Of a DNA stretch of 64,000 nucleotides, positions 36,656 to 47,790 are shown in pieces. Both the position numbers and the translations under genes were made by a program. The stretch comes from Rhyzopertha dominica. Lineage: Eukaryota > Arthropoda > Insecta > Coleoptera > Bostrichidae. Location of the stretch: NCBI GenBank assembly GCA_025024175.1, contig QCXZ01000001.1, forward strand, positions 26,158,942 to 26,222,941, given 5' to 3'. The notes under the pieces were generated by a model. That model saw only the letters and a program-made list of their open reading frames with translations, was not told the DNA's origin and did no database searches. How positions within the stretch are numbered: the first letter of the stretch is position 1; every line of letters starts with the position of its first letter.

Positions 36656-37220
36656 ATGTCGACGATAGTATATATTTACCTCAAGCCTTCTCCGCGATTC
36701 ACACAATACACAATCTCTTCCCGGAAAACCCTCCCGAGGTACATATTCAACCCGCTTACCGTGGAACGGTCGTAAGCGCCAAAAATCGCAGATCTCTACC
36801 CATCCCGCAGGACAAATAAAATTTATGGCTGATTTGACATTTCTTAGCGGACACTGGGCACGTATTACGAACCAGCAGCTCCAAAGGCCGCCGTATATAA
36901 CGCATGCCATCTCGTTCTGGCCCGTGGGCCGAGGTGGCCGGAAAATCCAGGCGATATGATTGCGCCGGCGAAGAAAAGTTTACCGCATCAGTAATCCGAA
37001 CATGTGCCGGATGCGAAACATTGAGATACGCGGATAAATAAAGCTCTTCGGGGAGAAGAGTGTTGCCGCCAGCGGAGTGTCTTGATTTATTAGAAATCTC
37101 GGTAGGAAAGGCCAAGGATGCACTCCAAACTTTATAGACTAACGCAGCAGGCTTAATATGAAAACTCACAGGTCTATGATCTTCAGGAGTTTCAAAAGAA
37201 CAAATAGAACGTAACATTGT
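36656..37220. other. GC-rich island, possible regulatory DNA
   Basis: One of the larger GC-rich blocks. Two long minus-strand open frames (36620-36910 and 36756-37217, up to 153 codons) cross it in different frames, but neither shows domain signatures. Short stop-poor stretches are expected in GC-rich DNA. A lineage-specific coding exon cannot be fully excluded. Confidence 0.3.
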
Positions 37221-38345
37221 GTAGATAGTATGAGCTTTTCTCGTCTATCGTCTACTCTTCCTTATTACGCTCGTTTAGGAGACTTATACTGATATCGAAG
37301 ATGTGAATTTGCGCTCGAAAATTTTGGCTACGAAAATTAAACAAAAGTAAATTTACCGGTTTCACATTTTTATAACATTTCTAAATAACAAGGAAGTTTC
37401 AGCTAACGGAATTACTTAAGAGTAAAATATATCGGCGCTTTATACACTCAAAATTACGAATATTTTAAAAGATGATAAGTATATTTGTTTAATTTCCGTA
37501 TTTGTCACACTAAAAACACAAGCTTTGTTTGATTTGGTAAGATAAATGCTAGAATATAGACTATTTCGGCTGTTATCGGAAGATGTTTCGCTGCTTAAGC
37601 TGTCAGCTCCCTCAGAAGTTTTTATTAAAGGCAATAATCGTAAAAGAACTCAGCAATAGGAATACTTACTATTTTAAAACCTTATAATGGGGTATACTGC
37701 AAAGACATAAATGAAAACTACTGAAAGACGTAGTTGAGAAACAAAATAGATGGCCAGAACGTTTCCAGAAATTATTAAATAAAGATATTAAGAATGGGGT
37801 TGTTAACTACCAAACACGGATGTTAAAAGCAGACCTAAAATTACAAGAGGAGTGTTCAGTACTTGAAGAAGAAAATAAAAGCAAAAACAAAAGATAATCA
37901 AAGAACAAGGCAGGAATGCCTAAAAGTGGTCTAAAGTAATACAGACTGTAAAATGTATAGTGTCGTAGCATTGCTGGAGGCAACATATGTACAAGGTTTT
38001 GACAGCTTAATAAGACTAAAGCCCAAAACATCTCTGAGAGGAATGACCAATGCGGTATTAAACCATACCTGTCAATAAACAACCACGTTTTTACAATCAA
38101 GTAAATTGTAGCAAAGTGGTCATAAGTACTTGCAAAGATGAGAAGATGAAATTGCAACTAATATATTTTAGAGCTGCATTGGAAAGTAAAGCATTAGTCC
38201 TTTAAAGTAAATTTCCGTTATGGTGATACGAATTCACTCATTTTATTGAATTTGCTACTATAATAACATGCTGATCATGAGTAGCAAACAGACACAACTC
38301 ATGTTTAGGCGCTAACAAAGAATCTTAAAAACGTATGACTTTATT
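37221..38345. other. AT-rich non-coding interval
   Basis: No gene or recognised element. Confidence 0.3.
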
Positions 38346-38364
38346 TACTATGCTATCTTTTTGA

Positions 38365-38637
38365 CTTTGTTTGTAGGAGGCTTTGCTGATGATTCTGATA
38401 ATGCATTATATAATTTGGGTCTTCTTGTTTCCTATTATTTTGATTCCGGTGAATGCAGACGAAGCAGAAGTAGTTGTTTGTCTGTCGAGTTTTGTAGGTG
38501 GGCTGGCGATCAAATTTTTAGTTTTGACTGCTATTTTAGTATTTCCTCGACTAAAAGGTTTTGGTACAGATTTAATAAAGCAGTGTTGTGGATATATACC
38601 GGTAACCGTACTGTACTACAGGACACCGTGCAATTAA
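38365..38637 (+). other. Open frame after an acceptor-like site, uncertain
   Basis: A pyrimidine-rich run ending TTTGTTTGTAG at 38376 resembles an intron acceptor. The frame that follows starts with ATG at 38383 and encodes 84 residues: a hydrophobic N-terminus (MLMILIMHYIIWVFLFPIIL) that would act as a signal peptide, then a second hydrophobic stretch with FVGGLAIKFLVLTAILVF. No family is recognised. A second frame through the same DNA is also open (38361-38657), which lowers the weight of the evidence. It may be chance. Confidence 0.15.
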
Positions 38638-39039
38638 CTATGCGTTGGCCTAGTTAACAGATAGATGGCGTGGGAATGTCTAATTGTTTGAGAGATCTGG
38701 TAGTAATAAAGCAATTTTGGTCAGAAGTCCGAGTTTTTCGAACCCATATACGTAACAGTATTATGTCGCACAGAAACGGTAGGTTTATACATAGATTAGC
38801 ATGTAGAAAGTGACGATGAAATTAATTTTAGATCATTTATATTTAAATGTACTCATATGAATGAAGATTATCACTATAACTCCAAAGTATTTTTTTTTCA
38901 AATGTGTTGTGAATCACTTCTCAACAAATAAACAAAACAACGTTAATACCTGAAGCTGTTTGATCTGCGGTTACATTTTCATTGTTCAGTATACTTCCAA
39001 GTTGGAAGCATCGCATATCTTGAACCCGTGTAAAGTCCT

Positions 39040-39370
39040 TGATGTAATCTCAACCCTTTAACCTCGGCCGGCGCGTATCTTTGACAAGAGCAAATCTTCG
39101 AGCGTCATCTTAAAGACTCCTTTATTACTTGGCGTTTTATCGATTACTATCAGTTTGCGGTGGCCGTGATTCGTCCTGTAACTCGAAATCAAGCTCCGCC
39201 CGCACCTCCTCGTTGCTATAGGAACCTTGCCCCGCATTTAGAGCGAGATAAAAAGGGGAACTGATAACATACTGGAAGCAGAGGGAGCGAAGCCGAATAG
39301 CGAATTGAGAACGGGATGGATGAATCTGATTACGAACTGGAGCGATAAAGATGGAATGGATTTAAGTCTG
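39040..39370. other. GC-rich island, possible regulatory DNA
   Basis: A GC-rich, non-repetitive block with TTTTATCGATTA near 39136 and GATAAAAAGG near 39248. No convincing coding frame on either strand. Probably non-coding functional DNA, judged by composition only. Confidence 0.35.
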
Positions 39371-41568
39371 TGTTGGTTTAGAAACGCTGTTCATTAAAAT
39401 GCTATTTATTGTTGGAGTGACGCAAAACTAATAATTTTGTCGTATTCTTATACTCATTATAAATATACACGGTAATACGGTGACTAAACCATGGCATTTT
39501 CTCCACCGTTAATTGTCAACGATTTTATACAAGAGGTAAATAAAATATTGGGTTAGGTTAACAATACGCCGTCCAACGTGAGGATAAGGATCATCCTTTG
39601 TGATTATTTTTCATGGAAGATTCATGTTAATCTTTTTTCTTAAAAAGAAATTATTTACCTCACCCGGTAAAAAGCTTGTTACACAACTAGTTACACCTAC
39701 ACAATAATTCCAAACCGACCATTATAATAATTACTATGTATGAAACAATTTTTATATTAGAGGACTGTTCCTCAGCTACATACTGCGCCAAATTATTCTA
39801 AAATGAACACGTGGAGTAAGATCGCTGACAAATTACTTCCTTTCTCAGACGATATATATTTCTCAAAAGCTAGCAACAAAAAAGTATAAACAACAACTGG
39901 GTTCATATGACATTTCATCTAAAAGATACTTTCATCCTCTACACTTTTGTGTTTAAGTAACTGATATCTGACAGTCCGTTCTCAAGACGTGTTGCTACCT
40001 GAAAAAATTTCTACACATCTTAATTGTTCTCAGTTTCAGTTTTCCTACATTCAAAGATAAGTAAAATAATTTTGTCCGCTCATAAATGCTAATGTAGCTG
40101 TAATTGACTATACCTTTTTAAAATAGTAATCTAAAATCGAGTTTAAAGCCAAATAGATATACCTAGGCAAAATAGGTTACTAAATGTTAATCTTACAACC
40201 TTCGTGATTCCGCAAAACTTTGACCTAATGTTTGATTTTAATAACATAATATATTATATAAAGATTAAAATTCGTTTGTGATCTCACTACTTATTCATGT
40301 ATGAGCAAGGAAACAAAGTCTAGTCTGATTGGGATTCGAATTCAGCCCCCCATTTGTGCATGCCAGGACATAAATAAACGCTGGTATGAGCAAAAATTTT
40401 TTTATCAAAAATTTGCCTATACAATCACACCAATCTAGTTATTATAAAGCTGAAATATAAGAAATGTTATATTCAGAAATTCTCCAACTACGTAAAGTAA
40501 AACATAGAAAGAAACTTGGTTGCCCACATATTTGTAGTCTAAGAACATCGCAAACCTATCTTATGTAAAAGTGTAGTTTACTTTATGTTTTATAATTTTT
40601 TATTACCATGCATTTCACAACAAGTCATTAATTTATACAAATCGGTATCGAATGTTTATATAGCTGTAGGATTAGGCATCTTCTGTACCGATTTTACCCA
40701 AATAAAAACGTTCTACTCATTTTTCATGGTCAATCAACCCAATATTAATAGCTTTGTAAGCACTAAGCGGTCTTCTAAACTTTATTTCCTCAATTAACGC
40801 GAACCTAACCTGATTATATAGAACATCCATCCAAAATACAGATGTGTGTGACTCACCAGAAGTTTATGTGAATTGATTAAAACTGATGCGCGAATCTACA
40901 TCTTTAAAACAACTTGAAAATTTACGTTGAGCCACTTTCTAACAGACTGCTAAATCTTGCATAGATTACTCTACATCGCGATCTGCACCAAAACAACTCA
41001 AGTTACCATTCTGAACGGGCGATAAAACGAGACTCTCTTAAAATTTCGTAAAAGTAGGTCACCTTGATGGCTTTCTTTACCAGAACGTGCGTGACTGGTG
41101 TATACTGAAGTTAGTAAACTCTTACATACTATATATAACGCGTAGCTTTGTCACTTCCCCTTGTGCATTTCAATTTTCAAATATCAAAAATCTATCAAAG
41201 CCAACTAAAGCTAATCAAAGTTCAATCTCCAACTAGCTTGTGGATCTTTCGAATTCGAACTTAGGATACCAGGCGAAGAATGAGCGATTGAATCTACTAA
41301 TTGTAATCGACCAGTGAGGAACGTTGATATAAAGCTGGGCAATATGTATTCGAAAGCTGCCATAAATACCTAGTACTTAACAGTATTCGCACTTAACCAC
41401 GCTTTCTATATCTATTCGCAATAAAACGAAAGAAAGAAGATTGAGTAATTTACTGTCTCACTGGAACAAAAATAAAGTACAATTTTAACAAAATTTAGCT
41501 TGAATACAACGTTTTGCAACAGGTTTTTTATAATAAACACCTCGACCACATTAAATCTTAATGTTAAT
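39371..41568. other. AT-rich non-coding interval
   Basis: About 2.2 kb with no gene, repeat pair or recognised element. Confidence 0.3.
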
Positions 41569-44251
41569 GTACTCTCGGTTGCAATATTCATGCAACAGCA
41601 TAAGGGGCAACCTCCTACACTCTAAATTTAGTATCTTTTTCCACCAAAGATGGGGCAAGCACAGTATCCCTATTGAGCAACAATTCCCAGTTTTTATGCA
41701 ACCCAGCATTACCACATTTGAATATCTGCAGAGTTCAATGACAGGTAAGATCTACAATCGGATCTACCTGTTTTTACTATTACACCCAATATAACCAGGC
41801 CAGCCCAACCGGTGCGGTATAGCTAGGAATATGAAATTAGAGTTCCAAATGGACAGATACAACGCTCATAGGTATAAAGGGTCGGCGTGAACGAAATTTA
41901 ATAGCAATTACCTTCATTTCTAAACTCTTTTTTTTGAGGCATGCCTATTTAGTAAACCGAAATATGTAAAAGGTTAAAGTTATTAAAACTTGAAACATTA
42001 CAGTTATTATTATATTATTGTTAAAATGTTTCACTTAAACCGCGGAATCGGTCCACTTAAGTCAATGAACCAGTTTTTCTTCTCAATTTTAAACTAAAGT
42101 CAACTTTGTTATTTGAAGCTACTTTTGTCATCGTAACAAACTTGATTTTAGCTAATATCAAATTTAAAAAAATAAGCTTTTAGATACTTATATAGAATTG
42201 TGGTAAGTCATTTATTTGGGTACTAAATTTCTCCACTTTTATAATTTTAGCACAGGTTTAATAATAATATATGAAAAGAGGACCGTGGTTGCAACTTGTC
42301 AATTTTTAAGGTTACTGAGAAGATGAGTTACAAATTACAATTAATGTGTGTATATACGTGTTCGTTGGGATATAACGACAGTAACCTATTGTGATGTCAC
42401 TAAACTCTGTTCTGCCTTGATGTATTCAATAAATTAATTTAAATATCCTAATTTGGTATATGTATACAGCGGCGATATTTTGTCGCATAAGTAGAATTAC
42501 TTCCATGTGGTTAAGCAGGGCAACTTATATCTATTTTAACAATCTATATATCCGATAATTAAATATTTAGAAAATTCAGATATTTTTAAAAACTTTTAAA
42601 GTACCGAATGCTTCAAAATACAACAAATATGGTAAACAAAATGTAATAAAGTAAAAAAACAAATACATTTTCTCTAACCGCGTGTAAAATAATAACGTAG
42701 AAAAACTTATACTACCACGAAAGTATTGCTTCGAATTGCATGTAGGTAATAGTATATGGCGTGGATGACTACATATAAAGCACATTATTTATAACAATTG
42801 CTGAGACTACAGTACTGTAATATTGTAAATATTTTAACTGGAAGGTTTAATATGCCGTTCAAATTATTAATGGATAGTATCAACGAATTTGCCATTATTA
42901 TCGGCGGGATAATTTTGTTTATGTCTAATAAGGATGTTTCTTGCATGTTTGCTAAGTAATTGTCCATATTTAACAGAATATTTATAGTTAGAAGGTAATA
43001 AGGTTTTTAGATCGTTATTACATTCTGTTTTATAAACAGGAGGGATAAGTGGAGCTAAATTGAGGTGTATAAAAAACGTTTTCTATGTAAAACTTGCTGT
43101 ATATGAATCTTAGTCAAAATTTGAAAATTCCGAAAACAAAAATTCCCATTTACATCGTCATAATTGTACTACAGATGTGCTTAAGAAACCAAACTGATGA
43201 CATTCCTAGACTAATAGAAATTTATTTTCTTGAAGAAAGCATGTGTTTTTGTTAATGTCATTTACTTGCAGTTTAAATTTATGTCTATAAAAATCCTATT
43301 AGGACTTTTTGATNTTTATACTTGTCAAAACGTTGTTAAGGTTACTCAGACCCTGTTATAACGCATATTTTAATGGTACCCGATTTAACAAAATGCAATT
43401 ACTTGCAGGAAAAATTCCTTTTAAATGTGGTAAATTTTCAATTATTTGGGCTTTCGTTTAAAGTAAATAAATTCATAAATAATCTTTAGAAAAACAGTTA
43501 CAATTTTTCAAATATTTTACAATACCACGGAAATCTGTAAGTGCTACGTGATATGCATTTTCTTGCAATTAATTGTAATTGGTAAACTCATCGCTCCTCT
43601 TTTTCAAATATTATTATTGCATGTATGCTGAGGTAGTGCAGGTTAGTATAATATACCTGAAATAAATTAATAAACGACTTACTATCATTCGATGTGTCTA
43701 AAAATTAATGGGCCTTAAGGTAAGGTAATGTTTGGTTTAGATTTTCATTACAAAGATTGATTTTAACTTAAAATAAAATAGAGAAGAAAAACCTGCCCAA
43801 TGACTTCAGTTGACAGATTCCACAGTGTTAAATGAATAGCAATAATATAACACTTCATAATGTTATTAACTTGCTCCATGTTTTACAAAAGAAAGTTGCT
43901 TATTGATATTAGATTTTGTTCACGCTAATGACGCGACGCCGACCCTTTATGCCTAAGAGCATTGTATCTGTCCATTTGGAACAATAATTCCATATTTCCA
44001 GCTACACCGCACCACCTAAGCTGGGCTGTTTATATTAAGTAGGTAGTCGTAAAAACAGGTAGATCCGAGGGTAGATCTTATTTGTCATTGAACTCTGCAG
44101 ATATTCAAATGTTGGGTTGCATAAAATCGGGAATTGTTGCTCAATAGGGATACTGTACTTACCCCATCGTTTGGTGGAAAAAGGTACTACATTTGGAGTG
44201 TAAAGGGTTGCTTGTTATGTTGTTGCATGAATATTGCAACTGATAGTACGT
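41569..44251. mobile_element. 2.7-kb divergent inverted-repeat structure
   Basis: 41569-41893 and 43918-44251 are inverted copies of about 330 bp with moderate divergence. Shared blocks include GTTGCAATATTCATGCAAC, ACAGTATCCCTATTGAGCAA, TCTGCAGAGTTCAATGACA and TAAAGGGTCGGCGT. Weaker similarity continues inward, through GTTTTTCTTCTC (left near 42072; complement near 43785) and TGAGTTACAAATTACAATTAAT-like sequence, to about 42340 on the left and 43560 on the right. Arms are thus about 700-770 bp around a core of roughly 1.2 kb without coding content. Either one old long-TIR transposon or an old inverted duplication. No target duplication was seen. It lies just upstream of the senseless exon, in its intron. 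Confidence 0.65.
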
Positions 44252-44485
44252 ACGGCACTAAAGAATTAGACTAACTGCATCAAATTAGTCAATACTATTA
44301 CTTGACGCACAATGGGAGAGGAAAGACGTACTCATATTCCCAACAGTCACAGACTCAAGTGTTTAAGATGAAGATACTCTACAACGTCAGTAAATACAGC
44401 GCTTAAATCCTATTAATTTCCTGACCAAGAAGGCGCTAATTTATCCTAATATACATACATATTTGCTGAAGAATATTACATCATC

Positions 44486-44503
44486 TTTTACATTTCGTTT
44501 CAG
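44486..44503 (+). other. Splice acceptor of the senseless terminal exon
   Basis: A pyrimidine-rich tract (CTTTTACATTTCGTTTCAG) ends in CAG at 44501-44503. Coding sequence then begins with GA, completing a glycine codon split G|GA, so the intron is phase 1. The linker TG|EKP is where it falls in the protein. Confidence 0.75.
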
Positions 44504-44697
44504 GAGAAAAACCCCACAAGTGCACCGTCTGCGGCAAAGCCTTCAGCCAGTCCTCCAACCTCATCACACACTCGCGCAAGCACACCGGGTTCAAGCCCTT
44601 CGCGTGCGACCTGTGCGGACGTGCCTTCCAGCGGAAAGTGGACCTTCGCCGCCACAAGGAGACCCAGCACACAGAGCTCAGGCCCATAGTGACATAG
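44504..44697 (+). CDS. sens: Senseless/Gfi1-type zinc-finger protein, terminal coding exon
   Basis: The exon encodes the last 63 residues of a C2H2 transcription factor. The first finger follows a split linker (G)EKPHKC: C-TVC, then [15 protein letters not shown]. The second follows [12 protein letters not shown], then [16 protein letters not shown]. All zinc-binding Cys and His are present. These two fingers, with SQSSNLITH and [10 protein letters not shown], are the hallmark of the Gfi1/Senseless family, nuclear DNA-binding factors that bind AAATCA-core sites and direct sensory-organ development in insects. The tail ELRPIVT precedes TAG at 44695-44697. Codon third positions are strongly GC-rich, unlike the AT-rich DNA around. 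Earlier fingers and the N-terminus must lie on upstream exons; none is recognisable in the window. The paralogue senseless-2 cannot be excluded. Confidence 0.9.
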
Positions 44698-44934
44698 TGC
44701 CAGAGTACCGGAAGCGTCGCCCATCGACTTCCGGTCTCCAACGATCTCGTGCCGTCGCAGAGTGACGCCGGCAAGGTGCCCGCGAAGCCCTTTCCATTCG
44801 CCCAAGGTGGTCCCCCAGAAACTCCAGCGACGCACCAANCGCTGTTCGGTACGACGCAAGCTGCCGAAGCCGACCAGCAGCAAAATTTGCCGGGCATGCG
44901 TTCGGTTTTCTCAAATATTTGCTGGACTTCGTAG
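44698..44934 (+). other. GC-rich open extension after the senseless stop
   Basis: After the TAG the same reading frame stays open for 78 more codons, to a TAG at 44932-44934. The stretch is GC-rich, with third positions moderately GC-biased but less so than the exon. It is either 3' UTR that is stop-poor because of its composition, or a stop-codon readthrough extension of the kind known in insects. Minus-strand frames over the same DNA are also open, which argues for a compositional effect. One ambiguous base lies at 44839. Confidence 0.3.
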
Positions 44935-47265
44935 ACGTGTGAGGAATGCAGTGAAAGTAAGGGAAAGGGTGCACAAATTATTCCTGTATTTAATTCAGTG
45001 AAGTGTCAAAAAGATCTCTAAACTCCAAGGCAAACTATCGATACTACATAAGAGGGGATGATAGTTACGCTTACTACTCAGCTGCGCTGCTGCTTTACTC
45101 AAGCACGGCTAGTATTAACCGTAACTTATAAGGTAAACTTCTCAAAGCTTCCAAAGTCTTTAGTGTATCATAGATATGGGTCACTAAAGAACCATAGCAG
45201 GTAGTCCAGATCAGTTTATGTACAAGCAATTCATTCCACTAGAACGTCCTTTCCGCTCTCCTTTCAATTAAAACTGAAGAGCCTATTATCAATTGCCTTT
45301 AGATTTTGGAAGTGTAAGACCTTTATCGTAAAGTTTCTCCTGATGGTTAAAAGTAGAATAAACACAAAACGTTCAAAAGAGTAACACGTTAGCAGACTAT
45401 CGGAAGCAAAATTACATATCAGTCCTTTTTTAATCAGTCTCAGACCATCGTTCCAAATCAAGCAAGGTAAAAGGGGTCAATTGATGAAAATGGAAATGTT
45501 TGCATTCTTTCTCTTATTAACACTCGTTTCTTTTACTGTGGGGTCACGAAGGTCAATATCACTGTACCAAAGGAGCAACCAAACCGTAAATTTATTTAGT
45601 TGTTACTGTTTCAGCTGTGATTCTTGCCAGTCATCATATTAAATATGGTGCTAAATTAGGTTAAATATTACTATTCTGAATTGTCTGAACAGGGATCTGT
45701 TTATCGAGGCTTATTTGTGTACCAAGCTTTAGCGAAGGCAAGAGTGAGATGATTATGAGAATTAGTTTGATATGAACATCTGGTGTGAAAATTTATTCCA
45801 CATATTGCACAAATCTAGCTCTGCTATCCTCACTCTTGCGTTTTGTCTTTTCTACTGAATGTTGAATTTTTAGGTAGGACATAGTTATTTGTGCAATTAT
45901 TTGTTAAAGACTATTTGTGCAATGCTGTTAGATACTCTCTGATTAGGTAAATTGATACGATATTCTGAAAACCACATTCCGAATTGACGAAAGATTTTTG
46001 AGGTAGATGCAGCAATTTGGGGAACAAACCTCAAACGAAACGTTTGTGTAATGTAGTGTCTATACTAAAAACATTCCAACATTTGAAAGTGCGCAACACG
46101 AAAATTTCAGTAAAGCCGATAGCACTCCAACTTTGTTTTTATGATTTTTTTACTGAATTAACACCATGAAACTATCGGTTTTATACCACTTGTATTGTTT
46201 ATTCTTAGAAGGGTTTATTACTGGCGAATATTTAAGTGAAGGAAATGATTTTACTAGTCCACTAGGTTTCGACCAACTAGCTTGCTTTACATAATATGGA
46301 TTAACCCATTCAAGGCAAATGCTTAAATAACTCCGGAAAATCACTTGTCAAGTACTGCAGAGACCTTAATTAAGATTTGCGAAACTGCTTCACTCGGTCG
46401 GTAAATAAACGGTTTCTTTAAAACGAACTAAAATAAAGTTATAATATCTGATCAATTCATTTGAATCCTACGACTAGCTACTAGTTCCGTTCTTGTTGGG
46501 ACTCCACAGGCAGGAATATTAAATGAATTGACCAAAGCAGACTACCACGGCGTACGATATTAGTGAAAGAGGGTCTTCAACGCCATATAAGCGGAAACGC
46601 TGCAAACTAGATGGACCACGATTGTAATAGCCCCTTGTAAGCAGTTTCCGCTTAGAAGCCGTTAAGAGCTTTTGCGCCCACATTCAAATTTAAACAGTAC
46701 AGTTGAAAACAATCTTCGTATTTGTATTTTTATAAGGAATTCGACGGACGACGATATGCCAATATTTAGTGCCCTTTCAGTTCACATCTTCAGCCAATGG
46801 TTGTAATACATCCAACTCCTTCTTTTCAAAAGTCTATTTCTCTTTTTTGCACCACTCTACCTCCCGGAAGCGTCTTTTTAAATATTACGCATATGTTGCG
46901 TTTCTCAACCGCTGCTCCAACATGGCTCTATTGTACAACATAATTTTAGGGCTTCAACAAGATTAATCCAAACTTATATACTTACAATTATTCTTTTGTC
47001 ATACTACCTGCCAGCCCTGTAGATGGAAGCGCCATGGCTTTAATATTTGAAAAGCAATTCCAGTTCGAGAGAAAGTCTACAAGTACAGAACGCCGAAGTC
47101 ATTATGTTCCTATTTATATGTTTGCACTCAAGGTTCAAAGAATGAAATTAGGAATCTTCTCCTACTAACGTCATCACAAATTGTGTGACTGCATTTGGTG
47201 CACGTTTTCCAATTAGTAGAAGGCTGTTTTAGCTTTCTTTCGCCTGTTATCGACAAGCAGAATCT
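44935..47265. other. Probable 3' UTR followed by non-coding DNA
   Basis: The first part may belong to the senseless 3' UTR. An AATAAA at 45357-45362 is a candidate polyadenylation signal, not proven. The rest holds no gene or recognised element; around 46500-46640 the DNA is somewhat more GC-rich. Confidence 0.35.
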
Positions 47266-47790
47266 TCCCAAACGGTGGATGCTCCAGACAACTGAGCGTA
47301 ATAGAGCCAAGCGGATACATCACGAGAGAGAACTCGCGCGTCGGCCATATCTTTATTTACAGCAGAGCGCGTACGCCCCCCGAATATCAAGCAGGCGTTC
47401 TTGATTGAGCAACTTGATTTTTAACCAGAGTTGCCCCAAGCTACGGATTGAAATCGTAAGATACTCGCTCGCTCGGATTTTAACTTCGACTCGTTCTTGG
47501 AAGCAGTATGGCATCGCGGCGCTGACGTCCTCATAATCTCCTGAAACCGCGCTGAATACGAATTAAATTATGGAACGGCCCGGATTGTCGCGCAGAAATT
47601 CTATATTCCCAGACCAACGGCTGTAAAGATCACGACATGCGAAAGCGGGTTTCGCATTTCAGCACTCATGTCTGCAGCCCCCCGAAGACTCGGTGAAACT
47701 CTGAACTGTCAGAATGTGTTTCGCAGACGTTGATTTCATCGCCGCTTCGGATTTTCCAAAGCTGATGAATTATCTCGTAAAAACAAAGTA
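47266..47790. other. GC-rich island, possible regulatory DNA
   Basis: A long block of mixed sequence about 2.6 kb downstream of the senseless exon, with no open frame showing a domain (69 codons at 47195-47404). Candidate downstream enhancer by position and composition only. Confidence 0.35.

Noticed and set aside
36756..37217. Minus-strand open frame of 153 codons in a GC-rich island
   Set aside because: No domain, composition explained by GC content, and an overlapping second frame is open as well.
38361..38657. FADDSDNALYN read as a reverse-transcriptase YADD box
   Set aside because: No other reverse-transcriptase block is found on either side; a four-residue match is not enough.
40325..40365. 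T-arm-like GGATTCGAATTC, possible tRNA
   Set aside because: No matching acceptor stem, D-arm or anticodon arm can be drawn around it.
44481..44897. Minus-strand open frame of 138 codons over the senseless exon
   Set aside because: It is the antisense shadow of GC-rich coding and 3' sequence; the plus strand has unmistakable C2H2 fingers.
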